A program made the translations under genes and the position numbers. Positions 35,034 through 45,354 of a DNA stretch of 64,000 nt are shown here, in pieces. The number at the start of each line of letters is the position of its first letter. Positions within the stretch are counted from its first letter, which is position 1. Source of the DNA: Trichomonas vaginalis G3 (Eukaryota > Parabasalia > Trichomonadida > Trichomonadidae); assembly GCF_026262505.1 (NCBI RefSeq), contig NC_067206.1, positions 27,171,896-27,235,895 of the forward strand. Direction: 5' to 3'. The notes below the pieces were generated by a model. It was not told the origin of the DNA. It worked only from the letters and a program-made list of their open reading frames with translations, and did no database searches.

Positions 35034-36203
35034 TTAAAGTCTCTGATATTGTCTTTCTTCCTGTATATTACACATTCCATGGGTAAATATAGCCAAAAAT
35101 AGCAAATTACAAAATATAATATAAGCATAAATTCGAACAATCTTCCTAGCCCTAAAATTATTCGGTGGGAAAAGAATTTTAGGATCAATTCCGTCATCTT
35201 GGTCAATTATTCTTGCTGGCTCTGCATTTCGAGGCTGTTCAATAGCAAATAAAAGGTTTGGATGTATTTTACCTGAAGGACGTGGAAATCCTTTTCCTAT
35301 CAAGTCTATTGAAACTTGTAAATAATCAAACGCTTCGTATGCAATTGCTGACCAAGCATGAGAGTATGGACCTGCATCTTTCTTCCATGGTTTGATTGTT
35401 GATGGAAAATGAAATGAAATAACTCTTGGATCTGGATTTTCCGTATTATTCAAACCAAGCATTGATGCAGGGTTTCCTGGTACTTCAAGCTGATACCATT
35501 GAGGTACCGTAGTAATATTACCGTCAAAATACTGAGTAATAAGTCCTTGATCATGAGGACCAGTCCATGAAGCACCTTGTAGTTGTAGTTTGTGGCCATA
35601 TTCATCAGGATCTTTTGCCCAATCAAGGGCAAGTGTTTTCATCTCTGAATATGTCTTGAGTGAAGGCTTTAATAAGAAGAAATCTCCATTTGTTACAGGA
35701 CCAATATGAGACATTCCGTAAACATAGTGATCAATGATTGAGCAAGGAGGAGGAAAGTCAAATACTGATGATGGATCTCTCCGAAATACGACATCTGTCC
35801 CTGTCCACAATAATTTCTCCCAGCCAACAACACTCCATGCATTTAATTTAAACCACAAATACATATCTCGAGCATGCGTATCTATATATCCATCTGGCCA
35901 TTGGATATAAGGTCTATATAGTATATGAGTCCAAATTTGTTTTAATAATTTCATCTTTTCTGGAGGTATTTTCATTTCACTTGGTATCATTAGAACTCTG
36001 TCGAAGTTAGGACTTGTTTTTAATAAAGAATATCCGCATGTAATTGCTAATACAAAATAATGTCCGCTGTCATCATCGCCTGTATAGCCTGAAAGGTATG
36101 CGTATCGCGTTTTTGCTGGAGGATCATTGAAATAGTAATATGAATTCGGACGTTTTTCTTGTTCGGCCTCTTGATACAAAAAGATTAACCAACATAAAAA
36201 CAT
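35034..36203 (-). CDS. GT8 (glycogenin-type) glycosyltransferase with C-terminal membrane segment
   Basis: 389 residues from ATG (MFLCWLIFLYQEAEQEKRPNS). The GT-A nucleotide-sugar region is recognisable: YAYLSGYTGDDDSGHYFVLAITCGYSL, FDRVLMIPSEM, the metal-site region WEKLLWTGTDVVFRRDPSSVF, the acceptor-side VTNGDFFLLKPS and GPHDQGLITQYF. This order fits family GT8, which transfers glucose or related sugars from UDP-sugar with retention. The classical DxD is read here as TGTDVV, so only one of the two acidic residues is in place; activity is uncertain. A hydrophobic segment near the C-terminus (IYAYIIFCNLLFLAIFTHG) and a short hydrophobic N-terminus suggest a Golgi or endoplasmic reticulum membrane protein. 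It is probably a host gene bordering the Polinton, not part of it, but its nearness (about 350 bases) leaves some doubt. Confidence 0.75.
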   Translation of the reverse strand: MFLCWLIFLYQEAEQEKRPNSYYYFNDPPAKTRYAYLSGYTGDDDSGHYFVLAITCGYSLLKTSPNFDRVLMIPSEMKIPPEKMKLLKQIWTHILYRPYIQWPDGYIDTHARDMYLWFKLNAWSVVGWEKLLWTGTDVVFRRDPSSVFDFPPPCSIIDHYVYGMSHIGPVTNGDFFLLKPSLKTYSEMKTLALDWAKDPDEYGHKLQLQGASWTGPHDQGLITQYFDGNITTVPQWYQLEVPGNPASMLGLNNTENPDPRVISFHFPSTIKPWKKDAGPYSHAWSAIAYEAFDYLQVSIDLIGKGFPRPSGKIHPNLLFAIEQPRNAEPARIIDQDDGIDPKILFPPNNFRARKIVRIYAYIIFCNLLFLAIFTHGMCNIQEERQYQRL

Positions 36204-36556
36204 CTGATTACTTCATATATATTAAATGAAATTGATATCTATTTATTTATATATTCAGCATGTCATATATTTCTTCTAAAAGAATAGTAGTATATGTGGA
36301 AGGGTTGTGTGACTTTTTTTGTAAACGTAAGAATTCATACAATATAGAACAATTTTGTATCATTTTTTTTAACATATGAAGTAAAAAATGTATGATTCTG
36401 ACGGTTTTTATTCTTACGTTTTTGAATAAATCAAGATTTAAAAAATTTTCAAAATTGTAAGACATTTACACTCAGCCCATACTAAACGCATTAAAAAATT
36501 AACATATTAATTTTAAAATAATTTATTTCATCTTTTATAAAAGAAGCTATATATAG

Positions 36557-36679
36557 ATGATGTCAGATATTCCGCGATTAATTAAACATTGTTTAAATCC
36601 TGAATGGAATCAATGGAGTCATAATCAAAGACCTCATAAACGAGTAAAAGAAATTAGAAATAATTATTTTCATGAATGA
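36557..36679 (+). CDS. Small open frame, 40 aa, at element left side
   Basis: MMSDIPRLIKHCLNPEWNQW, then a basic C-terminus. It is preceded by a TATATATAG stretch. I recognise no family and am not sure it is expressed; it is listed because it lies at the left side of the Polinton and is also present in the duplicate. Confidence 0.3.
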   Translation: MMSDIPRLIKHCLNPEWNQWSHNQRPHKRVKEIRNNYFHE

Positions 36680-36775
36680 AAGATTCACTACCATAATGAA
36701 ATAAAAAATAAAAAAATAAACTTTTAAAATTCAATGTCTTACAATTTTGAATAATTTATTTTTAATTCGTATGAA

Positions 36776-36976
36776 ATGAGCGTCAAAACTAACGATGTTA
36801 AAAAATTGGGATTCACAAATGAGGAAATAAAGGATATATTAGAGGAGGCGGGTTATGAGGTTGATAAATATTATTTAAGAAATTGTCAAAAATTCGCGGA
36901 GTTTTTAAATGAGTTTGATTATGATGGAAAAATGAATAAAGATGATGTTATAAATTTCTTATATCCCACATACTAA
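36776..36976 (+). CDS. Small open frame, 66 aa, before the polymerase
   Basis: MSVKTNDVKKLGFTNEEIKD, ending FLYPTY. It is a compact helical protein whose middle (LNEFDYDGKMNKDDVINFL) recalls an EF-hand-like loop, though too weakly to call. A T-rich block (TTATTTTTAATTCGTATGAA) lies directly upstream, as for other genes of the element. It is 16 bases before the polymerase frame and is part of the fossil. Confidence 0.4.
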   Translation: MSVKTNDVKKLGFTNEEIKDILEEAGYEVDKYYLRNCQKFAEFLNEFDYDGKMNKDDVINFLYPTY

Positions 36977-36992
36977 AGAAAATTGTCAGTTA

Positions 36993-38657
36993 ATGTGTTG
37001 TTATTGCAATGTCGTGAAATCAAATAAAGATGAAGATGTTCAACGTTTAAGAATCAATTGTAGAAATTATGCATTAAAAAATAATTTACCAATGACTTTA
37101 GATTCAGTTGAAGCTTATCACATTCTCCGTAATGGAATTACTGGTGGTCTATCAAATGTTCAACATCGTGTTAATCTTAAAGGAATCACGCACATTAATA
37201 AACTTTCATATAATCCAGAAACTAAAACTGTATCAAATGAGGACACCACCAACATTATGACTCATTTCGTTGGAGTTGACTTTAATTCATTATATCCTTC
37301 ATCATTTTCATCTAATCCTCATGATTTCATTCAATATACTGACCATAAAATGTATATGCCGGGAAGATTGAATGGTGTTATCATTTGTGATACAGCAACA
37401 AAGAAAGCAAAAGCACTGGGAATTATTAGAAAGAAAAATACTTTATTCGTGGCTGAAGTAAAGGGTCACATTGATGAAAAATACATTAATGATTACATAA
37501 ACTTTTTACCGATAATAAGAAACTTAGATATTATCACAGATGAAAAAACAATTGGCAGTTTTATGTATAATTACATGAAATCAAACAATTTACCAGTTGA
37601 CCAGAAACAGAGAAAATTAACTCAGTTAGCATCAACACACAACCAATATCAACCATTTTCTTCTTATTATCTTTGGTATCTAATCGACAGATTTCATTTT
37701 ATCATTGATGACATTCAATCAATTTTAACATTTACTAAAAACACTTGTTTTAATGAATTTGCGAACAAATTTATGAACGAAAGACAAAGGGCTGAATTAG
37801 AAGGAAATAAAGGAAAAAGTTTATTTTGCAAGATTTCACTTAATGGATCATATGGTTACGATGCAATGAATACACAAAATTACGCAAAGACTAAAATAAT
37901 GAATGCACAGAAGGCACGCGTTGCATGTATGTCAAATAAGTTTAAAAACATAAGAGAAATAGGAGAGGATACATATCAAATGATGCTCAAAGATAGATTT
38001 TATAGATGTGAAACATGTTTACAAGAGGCATTCTTCACTTTAGATAATGCTAAATACTGGTATTTGGTTTTCATTTATGATTTTATGTATAAATGCATGG
38101 ATGTTAATCGTTTTCATTTCATTGAAGGTGATACTGATTCATCTTATTGGGCAATCGCTGGCAATCCAAGTCTTCCTAACACTCAAGCATTTCAAGCAAT
38201 TGTTACCGATAAACAATTTTATGATAAAAACATTTTCAAATTCGCACCTTTTGATTTCTTCTGTTTTGATGAGAAATTTAAACCTAAATTAAAGAATAAA
38301 GCTGAAGAAAAAGCACATGAGAAGAAGTTATTGGGTTTAGCAATTGAGAAACAAGGTGATAACATGGTTGCTTTATGTCCTAAGTGTTATACATCATTCA
38401 ACGGTTCAATTGATGGAAGTGATTTTAAAAAGATTGCACAAAAAATGAAAGGTGTTAGTTTACGACAAAATAAACAATTAACACCTAAAAATTATTTGGA
38501 TATAATAAATGATAAATTGATATTTGATGGTCAGAATATTAATTTACAACTTAAAAACGGGTCAATGACTCGCTTAACAATCGGTAAGACTGCATTAACA
38601 GGAGCACACACTAAGGCTGTATGTTGTGAAAATGGATGTTGTATGCCATTTATTTAA
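36993..38657 (+). CDS. Protein-primed family B DNA polymerase part (fossil)
   Basis: 554-codon open frame. Motif A is clear as VGVDFNSLYPSSFSS near residue 90, the motif B region as KISLNGSYGYDA near residue 287 and motif C as EGDTDSSYW near residue 370. A late CPKCYTSF / CCENGCC pair may bind metal. This is the polymerase type that copies Polintons and adenoviruses using a protein primer. The part seen covers the polymerase domain. It belongs to the broken element. Confidence 0.85.
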   Translation: MCCYCNVVKSNKDEDVQRLRINCRNYALKNNLPMTLDSVEAYHILRNGITGGLSNVQHRVNLKGITHINKLSYNPETKTVSNEDTTNIMTHFVGVDFNSLYPSSFSSNPHDFIQYTDHKMYMPGRLNGVIICDTATKKAKALGIIRKKNTLFVAEVKGHIDEKYINDYINFLPIIRNLDIITDEKTIGSFMYNYMKSNNLPVDQKQRKLTQLASTHNQYQPFSSYYLWYLIDRFHFIIDDIQSILTFTKNTCFNEFANKFMNERQRAELEGNKGKSLFCKISLNGSYGYDAMNTQNYAKTKIMNAQKARVACMSNKFKNIREIGEDTYQMMLKDRFYRCETCLQEAFFTLDNAKYWYLVFIYDFMYKCMDVNRFHFIEGDTDSSYWAIAGNPSLPNTQAFQAIVTDKQFYDKNIFKFAPFDFFCFDEKFKPKLKNKAEEKAHEKKLLGLAIEKQGDNMVALCPKCYTSFNGSIDGSDFKKIAQKMKGVSLRQNKQLTPKNYLDIINDKLIFDGQNINLQLKNGSMTRLTIGKTALTGAHTKAVCCENGCCMPFI

Positions 38658-38782
38658 TACAATTTAAAATTTTATTTTTAATGAAATGCCACAGAAGAGA
38701 CAAAAGGAACCGTTAATGATGGTTTTGATACTATGATTCAAAGAGGCGGGCACCCTTAAACATTTATTTTATTTTTATATAA

Positions 38783-40295
38783 ATGGATAACACAGATTTA
38801 AAAATTTTAATTGATGATTTAGTATTTAATCAAAATTTTCTTAATTATTATGATTTAAAAGCATATCTCCAAAAATATGATAACAATATAACGGGTGATG
38901 ATATGGAATATTATTATCCATATTATAAAAATGAAATTTTGAAATATCATAATAAAATAATTTCTGAAATTAAAGACAAAATTAAAAATAATGAATATAC
39001 AAAGGGAAAAACTAAATCACAACTTAAACAGTTGAAAGATTTCAAAAATAAAGTATTAACAGAAGAAGATATTGATGAATTATATAAATTATATAATCCT
39101 GAGCCACAAAAACCAAAGCCAAAGGAACAACAGCTAAAGGAACAAAACACCCAGGTCCTTCAGACCATAAATGAAGCACAAGCTTTAATTTATGATTCAT
39201 TAGTTAAACCATATTCAGCCCGACTTTTAAATGAAGATCAACTTTTGGAATTCATCCTTCAACATAAACTCGAAGCGGGAAAGTATATCAAACCTTTATA
39301 TACAGCATATTTAAAACAAATGAATAGAATACATCCAGAATTAATGAAGGAAGGAATGAAATCCAAAATCAAAGCAGATAAAATTAAACCACTTGCAACA
39401 CCAAAACCTCCAACGACAGTACCACCTCCTCCTTCAGTTAATCCTTCATCATTCACTTTATTATATCCATTTCAAACATTAAAGAAGCAAAAAGATTTTA
39501 AAAAGGATTTCAAGATATTAAATAAACCAATTGACCCAAAAATTCAACCGTTAAAGGAAAAATTTAGTCGCCCTTCATTTGCTCCATATCCATATTCATA
39601 CGAAATCGATCATCTGGAATATTCAAAAGGAAACGTTACTTATTTATTTGCCATTAACATTAACACTAGATATTTATATTGCATTCCGTGAAAGGGAAAA
39701 CAGAACAGGAAACAAGAAGAGCTATTCAATACTTACTAGATCATGAAAGAGTAGATAATATCAGGGGTGATGGTGATAAAGGATTTCAGGCAGCTATGAC
39801 TCATTATTTCCCACAAATTAATTTTTTCTTCTCATCCTCTCCATATACGTTTCATAATAAAATAGTTGATGCGGTAATGAGAACTCTGAGAGATGCGTTA
39901 GGGGTTAACGGTCAGATATACTGGGATGGAAATCATGACTCCATCATACAGCAGTTAGTATATTATTAAATAATACATGGCATAGAACTATAAACATGAA
40001 ACCGGTGGAAATGAAAAATGATATTTCAAAAGAATGGGAATATATTAGAAAGCAAATGGAAAAGTTAAATGATGTTAAACGTGAACAAATTAATTCGGGG
40101 CTCATGAATTTTAAACAAGGAAATAAGGTTTTTAATTCATCTCGATTATGGAAAACTGATAAATCAATGACAAAAAGAAGACGAAGATTTGACACAATAG
40201 CTGAATTTGTTAGATATATTAACGGCAATGCATTAGTTGAAGTTGACAATAAATTAATAGAAATTCCGATTTATTTTATTACCCATTATATTTAA
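38783..40295 (+). CDS. Integrase part (fossil, broken)
   Basis: A basic, proline-containing N-terminal stretch (PKPPTTVPPPPSV) leads into a retroviral-type DDE integrase core (EIDHLEYSKGNVTYLFAININ, IRGDGDKGFQAAM, then VMRTLRDALG) and a C-terminal tail. In Polintons this enzyme inserts the element into host DNA. It is broken, about one break in this copy. A TTTATTTTATTTTTATATAA block lies directly before the first ATG. Confidence 0.75.
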
Positions 40296-40608
40296 ATAAT
40301 ATTTAATTTTTTTTATTTCGTAAGAAATGAGTGACAACAAAGCAGCCAAGAGTCCAGACGATGAATATAAAAAGAAACTAAACAGAATTAAATCAAAAAT
40401 ATGCTATTACAAAAAAGAAGCCACAATGCGGTGGGGTTGATGCCCATAAAACTAATGGAACTGAAAACGATAAAGAAATAATCGAAAAATTAGAAACTTA
40501 CCGTTCAATCCTTAAACTGAGTGAAGCAAAAATAAAAGAATTTAATAGAATAAATAATTGATTGGAAGATGAATTTAATAAAGATGAATTTTTAAACTCA
40601 ATCCAAAT

Positions 40609-40773
40609 TTAATTTTTATTCCTCTTTGACAACATCTCTCTTTCCATCATTACTGCATAACCACATTTTCTCAATTTTAGTGGTTTGTTATTTTTAACAT
40701 GTTCTTGCATCATTTTTATCATTTCCTCCCTTGTTATGATTCGTGGTAAATTTTGAGCTTGTGGGGTATCCAT
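40609..40773 (-). CDS. Small minus-strand gene, 54 aa, in the Polinton
   Basis: MDTPQAQNLPRIITREEMIK, then MMQEHVKNNKPLKLRKCGYA. It is too short for most gene callers. Support: an ATG directly preceded (on its own strand) by the same T-rich block TTTTTATTTTTATATAA that precedes the other genes of the element. No family is recognised; it looks like a small helical basic protein. Confidence 0.4.
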   Translation of the reverse strand: MDTPQAQNLPRIITREEMIKMMQEHVKNNKPLKLRKCGYAVMMEREMLSKRNKN

Positions 40774-40824
40774 TTATATAAAAATAAAAATTTGTTATCA
40801 GTTATTTTATCGTTAATGGTTTTT

Positions 40825-40944
40825 AGGTTATTCAATAATGAATTATTTTTGAAGAACTGAAGGTGCTACCATGTTACCATGTGCTACCAGGTCATTTAAC
40901 TTCTTTTAAAAAATGAGACAACATGACATTTAGACAACAACATA
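40825..40944 (+). repeat. Left copy of a 120-bp inverted repeat
   Basis: Runs from AGGTTATTCAATAATGAATT through GGTGCTACCATGTTACCATG to ACATTTAGACAACAACATAG. The inverse, over 90% identical, is at 43,349-43,469. The pair brackets the primase-helicase region. Confidence 0.85.
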
Positions 40945-41012
40945 GAAAATTTGATGTAGCCCAAAAATAAAGTTAGTTTTAAAATTATTTTTATTTTTTT
41001 ATTCCTATATAA

Positions 41013-43317
41013 ATGACGGCAACAAACAACAACAGCAACTATATCGTTTCTGATGAAAAAGTTATTGATTCATTAGCTGAGGAATTAGTTGTGGCAGAAA
41101 CTAAAACCCTCAACGAAAGAATTGGTGAAAACAGATTGATTTACATAACTACCTCAAACACGATGGAGGAAGAGGAAGGAAAACTGGTATGGCTTTATTA
41201 GTAAATAAAATTTCAAATTTAACGATTATAGATGTTGATATCAATAAATCGTACAATGATGAACTTAAAGAAACAGTTAGAAAAGACATTTTATCAAACT
41301 TTCGGATAAAGATGTTATCGTTAAAACCGCATCAGGAGGTCTTCACATTTATTGCAACACTAATTTCTTCTATTCAACCTCGAACAGAATGATTAAATGT
41401 TATTCCTGCAATGATTATGATATTGACATAATGACTTCTATGGATGATTCAAAGCGTTCATTAGTGGTTATGGCTGATTCAAGAGTTGCAAGAATGCAAC
41501 AGAACCAATCAAAATACTCATTCATTCGTGGAAGTTATGATTCAACATTAACTAGAACAGTAAACGATATATTAAATGATTTGAATATTAAGGTAAGAGT
41601 TGAACAGAAGAATGAAGAAATAAGAGTATAATGAATGAAAACAAAGATGTAAACATTGACGATAAACTTGCCCAGAGCATAGTTGATGGCATCTGTGATT
41701 TTGAAGTACATAATGACGGTGGAAACATGAATTTAGAAAAAGAAATAACATTATTCACACTGTTTCAAGCAATTAATTCGTTACCGGATCATTTAATTAA
41801 TGAAGCCTACGATAACGTTTATAACTTCTGCAATTTAACTGAAATGCTAAAAGTAATTTTGAAAAAGCACGTAGTAGATATGCACATTTAATGACTTTCT
41901 CCATTTGTTTTAGTGAAGATTCTAAAACTATACCAAAAGGAATATTATGATGAATACGTTTTACCTTTATTACGTAAGCCAAAAATAACATTTGATATAA
42001 AACTTGATGATTCATTCTTGATAACAGATATTAGACGCAAGGCTGAAAATCATCAGTATAAAAACAGTTCTGAAGTAATTGAGGATTTATCACGTGTAAT
42101 CCGTTTTGTAGATTGTGGAAACAAATACTTCATTCAGAAAGATTACAACATACACGACAAAATGAATCAAATATCATTCGTTCTTCAATCAAACATGAAA
42201 GAGTCACTCAAAATGATTAAATTATTTAAAGAAGAAGGTAAAACCATAACAGCATGGGACGTACTATTAAATCAATTATCCTCATTAACCGTTAAGGGTG
42301 TTTGCTTTAAATCTGATTCTCCAGATGTTTTCTCAACGTTTCAGGGTTATAAATACAACATTCTTGAAAAGCCTGATTACTCAAAAATTGAGATGTTTAT
42401 GGATTTCATTAAAGAAGCCATTTGTGATAATAACGATGAAGTGTATAAATACCTTCTCGGCTGGATTGCATCAATGATTCAACATCCTGGAATCAAGAAT
42501 GAAACAGCAATTATTTTGAAAGGACTTCAGGGAACAGGTAAAAACAGATTACAGACATTATTTCTGAACTTCTCGCTGGTTATTCATGTAAAAACATACT
42601 GAAATAAGTGAGCTAACGGTAATTTCAATTCGGTTGTTGAAAATAAAAATGTTTCTTGTACTTAATGAACTCAGAATGTTGGTGAAGATAGACTCGCAAA
42701 CTTCAAACGCTTTGAAATCAATTATTACGGATAATCAAATTAGAATTAATGAAAAGAATCAACCCAGAAGAACTGCTCAGAATGTTGCAAACTTCATTTT
42801 CGTAACTAACAACGTCTACCCTGTCAAAATTGAAGTTGGAGACAGAAGATACGTAGTTTTAAGGGTTAATGGTAAATTCAAGGGTCAATTTGATTACTTC
42901 AAGAATTTAATGGATTCATGCACTAAGGAATTTTATGATAATTTACTGACGTATTTTATGCAATATGACCTTTCATCATTTAATGTACGAATCATACCGA
43001 TGACTGAAGCCAAACAAGATTTAATCGAGTTATCAACAAATCCTTTAGATGTATGGATAAATACACATTATGATGAATTGTGTGCAGGTATGACGTGTGA
43101 AAATGCTCTATTCTGCAAACCATCAGACATGAAAGACAAGAATTTCCAAATGAGTATTAAGGATAAATGTGATAGGAAACATAGAAGAATAGACGGTAAA
43201 CAAACATGGTGTTATGTTTTGAAAGAAGAAATGAAAGGATTATATAAACAGGTTGAACCAAACGATAATGATGATTCATTTACTGACGATGAAATACCTG
43301 TAAATGAAGCTTTATAA
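41013..43317 (+). CDS. Primase-helicase part (fossil, broken)
   Basis: The N-terminal third resembles an archaeo-eukaryotic primase (primase-polymerase) domain (LTIIDVDINKSY and YSCNDYDIDIM). The C-terminal part is a superfamily 3 helicase with Walker A GLQGTGKN and the C-terminal block ANFIFVTNNVYPVKIEVGDR. In viruses and Polintons such a protein primes and unwinds DNA. It is homologous to the helicase at 51.9 kb in the second element. It is broken, several breaks. A T-rich block lies immediately before the first ATG. Confidence 0.75.
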
Positions 43318-43348
43318 AGTATGATTGGAATTTATTTTTGCCTTCCTC

Positions 43349-43469
43349 CTGTGTTGTTGTCTAAATGTCATGTTGTCACACTTTTTCAGAGAAGTTAAAT
43401 GACCTGGTAGCACATGGTAACATGGTAGCACCTTCAGTTCTTCAAAAATAATTCATTATTGAATAACCT
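43349..43469 (-). repeat. Right copy of the 120-bp inverted repeat
   Basis: Reverse complement of 40,825-40,944. It lies just after the stop of the primase-helicase region. Confidence 0.85.
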
Positions 43470-43509
43470 GTAAACATTAACGTAAACATTTATTTCTGCA
43501 GTTCATTCA

Positions 43510-43976
43510 TTACTTCATTACATATAATGACCATTTCATAAGATTTTCAGATGGTATTAAAAATGTAATTGATAGATTAAAATATGAACAGATTGACAAT
43601 ATCGAATTTTTGGAATTTTGGTTTAAATATCCCGATGGAAAAAAGATTGAAGTTAAAGATAAAGCTGATACTGTAATAAACAGAAATTCATCAAAAGTGA
43701 CAGCTCTCAATTTTTTGACATTTGTAAATTCTAAATTGAATGAGAAAAATGAAATAATACTAAGCATAATACAATATTCTAGATTTAATTATAATTAGGA
43801 AAAAGTTAGTTTTTAGAGTACTTTTCATAGGCATATAGAATGAAATCTTCTGAAAAATAATATCACATAAACTCATATTATTTTCTAATATATAACTATT
43901 TTATATAAAAATCAAATTCAATGCTCTTAAAAGCGAAGGATAAACCTCAAAATTTACGAATATAATGAGTGGGAAT

Positions 43977-43977
<1 letters not shown>
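43510..43977 (+). pseudogene. Host gene 3' remnant (frame 43,5xx-43,798) and flank
   Basis: A coding-looking frame without ATG reads RFSDGIKNVIDRLKYEQIDN then FWFKYPDGKKIEVKDKADTV and ends FNYN at 43,798. No family is recognised. The last third and the 180 bases after it recur at 11,640-11,948. The similarity stops exactly where the poly-A run and the second Polinton begin, so that element probably inserted into one member of this repeated segment. Confidence 0.55.
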
Positions 43978-44007
<30 letters not shown>

Positions 44008-44012
44008 GTAGT

Positions 44013-44045
44013 GGGGCTTCCAGGCACTTCGTGCCTTCTAGCCCC
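44013..44045. repeat. GC-rich terminal hairpin
   Basis: GGGGCT (44,013-44,018) pairs with AGCCCC (44,040-44,045), and AGGCAC pairs with GTGCCT inside. It directly follows the 26-base poly-A run and stands out in AT-rich DNA. It is probably the end structure of the Polinton. Confidence 0.7.
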
Positions 44046-44700
44046 GTTGATGTTTAGTATAAAATGAAAGTCTTTACGAAGAAGAACTTTACAAAACATA
44101 GACAAGAAAGTTCATGAGGAACTCTCAACAAAGTCTTTACGAAGAAGAACTTTACAAAGTCTTTACGATGAACTCTCAACAAAGTCTTTACGAAGAAGAA
44201 CTTTACAAAACATAGACAAGAAAGTTCATGAGAAAGTCTTTACAAAGTCTTTACGAAGAAGTCTTTCAAAGTCTTTACGAAGAAGTCTTTACAAAGTCTT
44301 TACGATGAACTCTCAACAAAGTCTTTACAAAGTCTTTACGATGAACTCTCAAAAAGTCTTTACAAAGTCTTTACAAAACATAGACAAGAAAGTTCATGAG
44401 AAAGTCTTTACAAAGTCTTTACGAAGAAGTCTTTACAAAACATAGACAAGAAAGTTCTTGACAAAGTCTTTACGATGAAGAAGTCTTTACAAAACATAGA
44501 CAAGAAAGTTCTTGACAAAGTCTTTACGATGAAGAACTTTACAAAACATAGACAAGAAAGTTCATGAGGAAGTCTCAACAAAGTCTTTACGATGAAGAAC
44601 TTTACAAAACATAGACAAGAAAGTTCATGAGGAAGTCTCAACAAAGTCTTTACGATGAAGAACATTACAAAACTTCATCGTCAATGAGTGTAAATCAGGC

Positions 44701-44762
44701 AAAAATATATTTTAGGGTAGATGGTTAGATCTAACCTGTTTTCTAACCTCATTTCTACCCTC
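44701..44762 (+). repeat. Stem element around GGTTAGATCTAACC, copy 1
   Basis: AAATATATTTTAGGGTAGA, then the palindrome GGTTAGATCTAACC, then a second half ending TTTCTACCC that can pair with GGGTAGA. It lies inside the subterminal repeats. Confidence 0.7.
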
Positions 44763-45088
44763 TTGAATTTTCATGAACTTTCTCAACAAAGTCTTTACGA
44801 TGAAGAACTTTACAAAACATAGACAAGAAAGTTCATGAGAAAGTCTTTACAAAGTCTTTACGATGAAGAACTTTACAAAACATAGACAAGAAAGTTCATG
44901 AGAAAGTCTTTACGATGAAGAACTTTACAAAACATTGACAAGAAAGTTCATGAGAAATTAGACGAAGAAGTCTTTACAAAGTCTTTACGATGAAGAACTT
45001 GACAAAACATAGACAAGAAAGTTCATGAGAAAGTCTTTACGATGAAGAACTTTACAAAACATAGACAAGAAAGTTCATGAAAATTCAC

Positions 45089-45150
45089 GAGGGTAGAAAA
45101 GAGGTTAGAAAACAGGTTAGATCTAACCATCTACCCTAAAATATATTTTT
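45089..45150 (-). repeat. Stem element, copy 2 (inverted)
   Basis: Same element in the opposite orientation to copy 1, also inside the subterminal repeats, ending CCCTAAAATATATTTTT. A third, truncated piece follows at about 45,283-45,307. Confidence 0.7.
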
Positions 45151-45354
45151 GGGTCATTTACAAAACATAGACAAGAAAGTTCATGAGAAAGTCTTTACGA
45201 TGAAAGAACTTTAAACATTGACAAGAAAGTTCATGAGAAAGTCTTTACGATGAAGAACTTTACAAAACATAGACAAGAAAGTTCATGAAAATTCAAGAGG
45301 GTAGAAAGTGTCATATATACATCTGTCAAAAACCGCTTTTTAACTTCACTTAAA

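Larger units (their letters stand above)
36540..43490 (+). mobile_element. Older Maverick/Polinton-like element (fossil)
   Basis: Family call rests on the combination of protein-primed family B DNA polymerase, retroviral-type integrase and SF3 primase-helicase. No capsid or packaging gene is seen. Parts: two small open frames, polymerase, integrase, a small minus-strand gene and primase-helicase. The left edge is not sharply defined. The right side ends in a sequence that also occurs inverted inside the element. It is broken, with roughly five to ten breaks, so it is clearly older than the element at 44 kb. Confidence 0.75.
44062..45297. repeat. Subterminal tandem repeats of the Polinton
   Basis: About 1.2 kb built from shuffled units of AAGTCTTTACGATGAAGAAC, TTTACAAAACATAGACAAG and AAAGTTCATGAG. 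The units are direct repeats of irregular order, interrupted by two inverted copies of the stem element below. They are open on the minus strand but I do not consider them a gene. Repetitive ends are common in trichomonad Mavericks. Confidence 0.85.

Noticed and set aside
36247-36465. Minus-strand frame of 72 codons upstream of the GT8 gene
   Set aside because: AT-rich, no promoter-like block, and it overlaps an AAACGTAAGAAT/ATTCTTACGTTT inverted repeat; more likely non-coding.
44712-44718. Telomere-like TTTTAGGG
   Set aside because: A single short occurrence within the stem element, not tandem.
44062-45297. CRISPR array or repetitive surface-protein gene
   Set aside because: Repeat units vary in order and length with no unique spacers, and the host is eukaryotic; the minus-strand frame (repeated FIVKTLLRLPHELSCLCF) is a by-product of the repeats.
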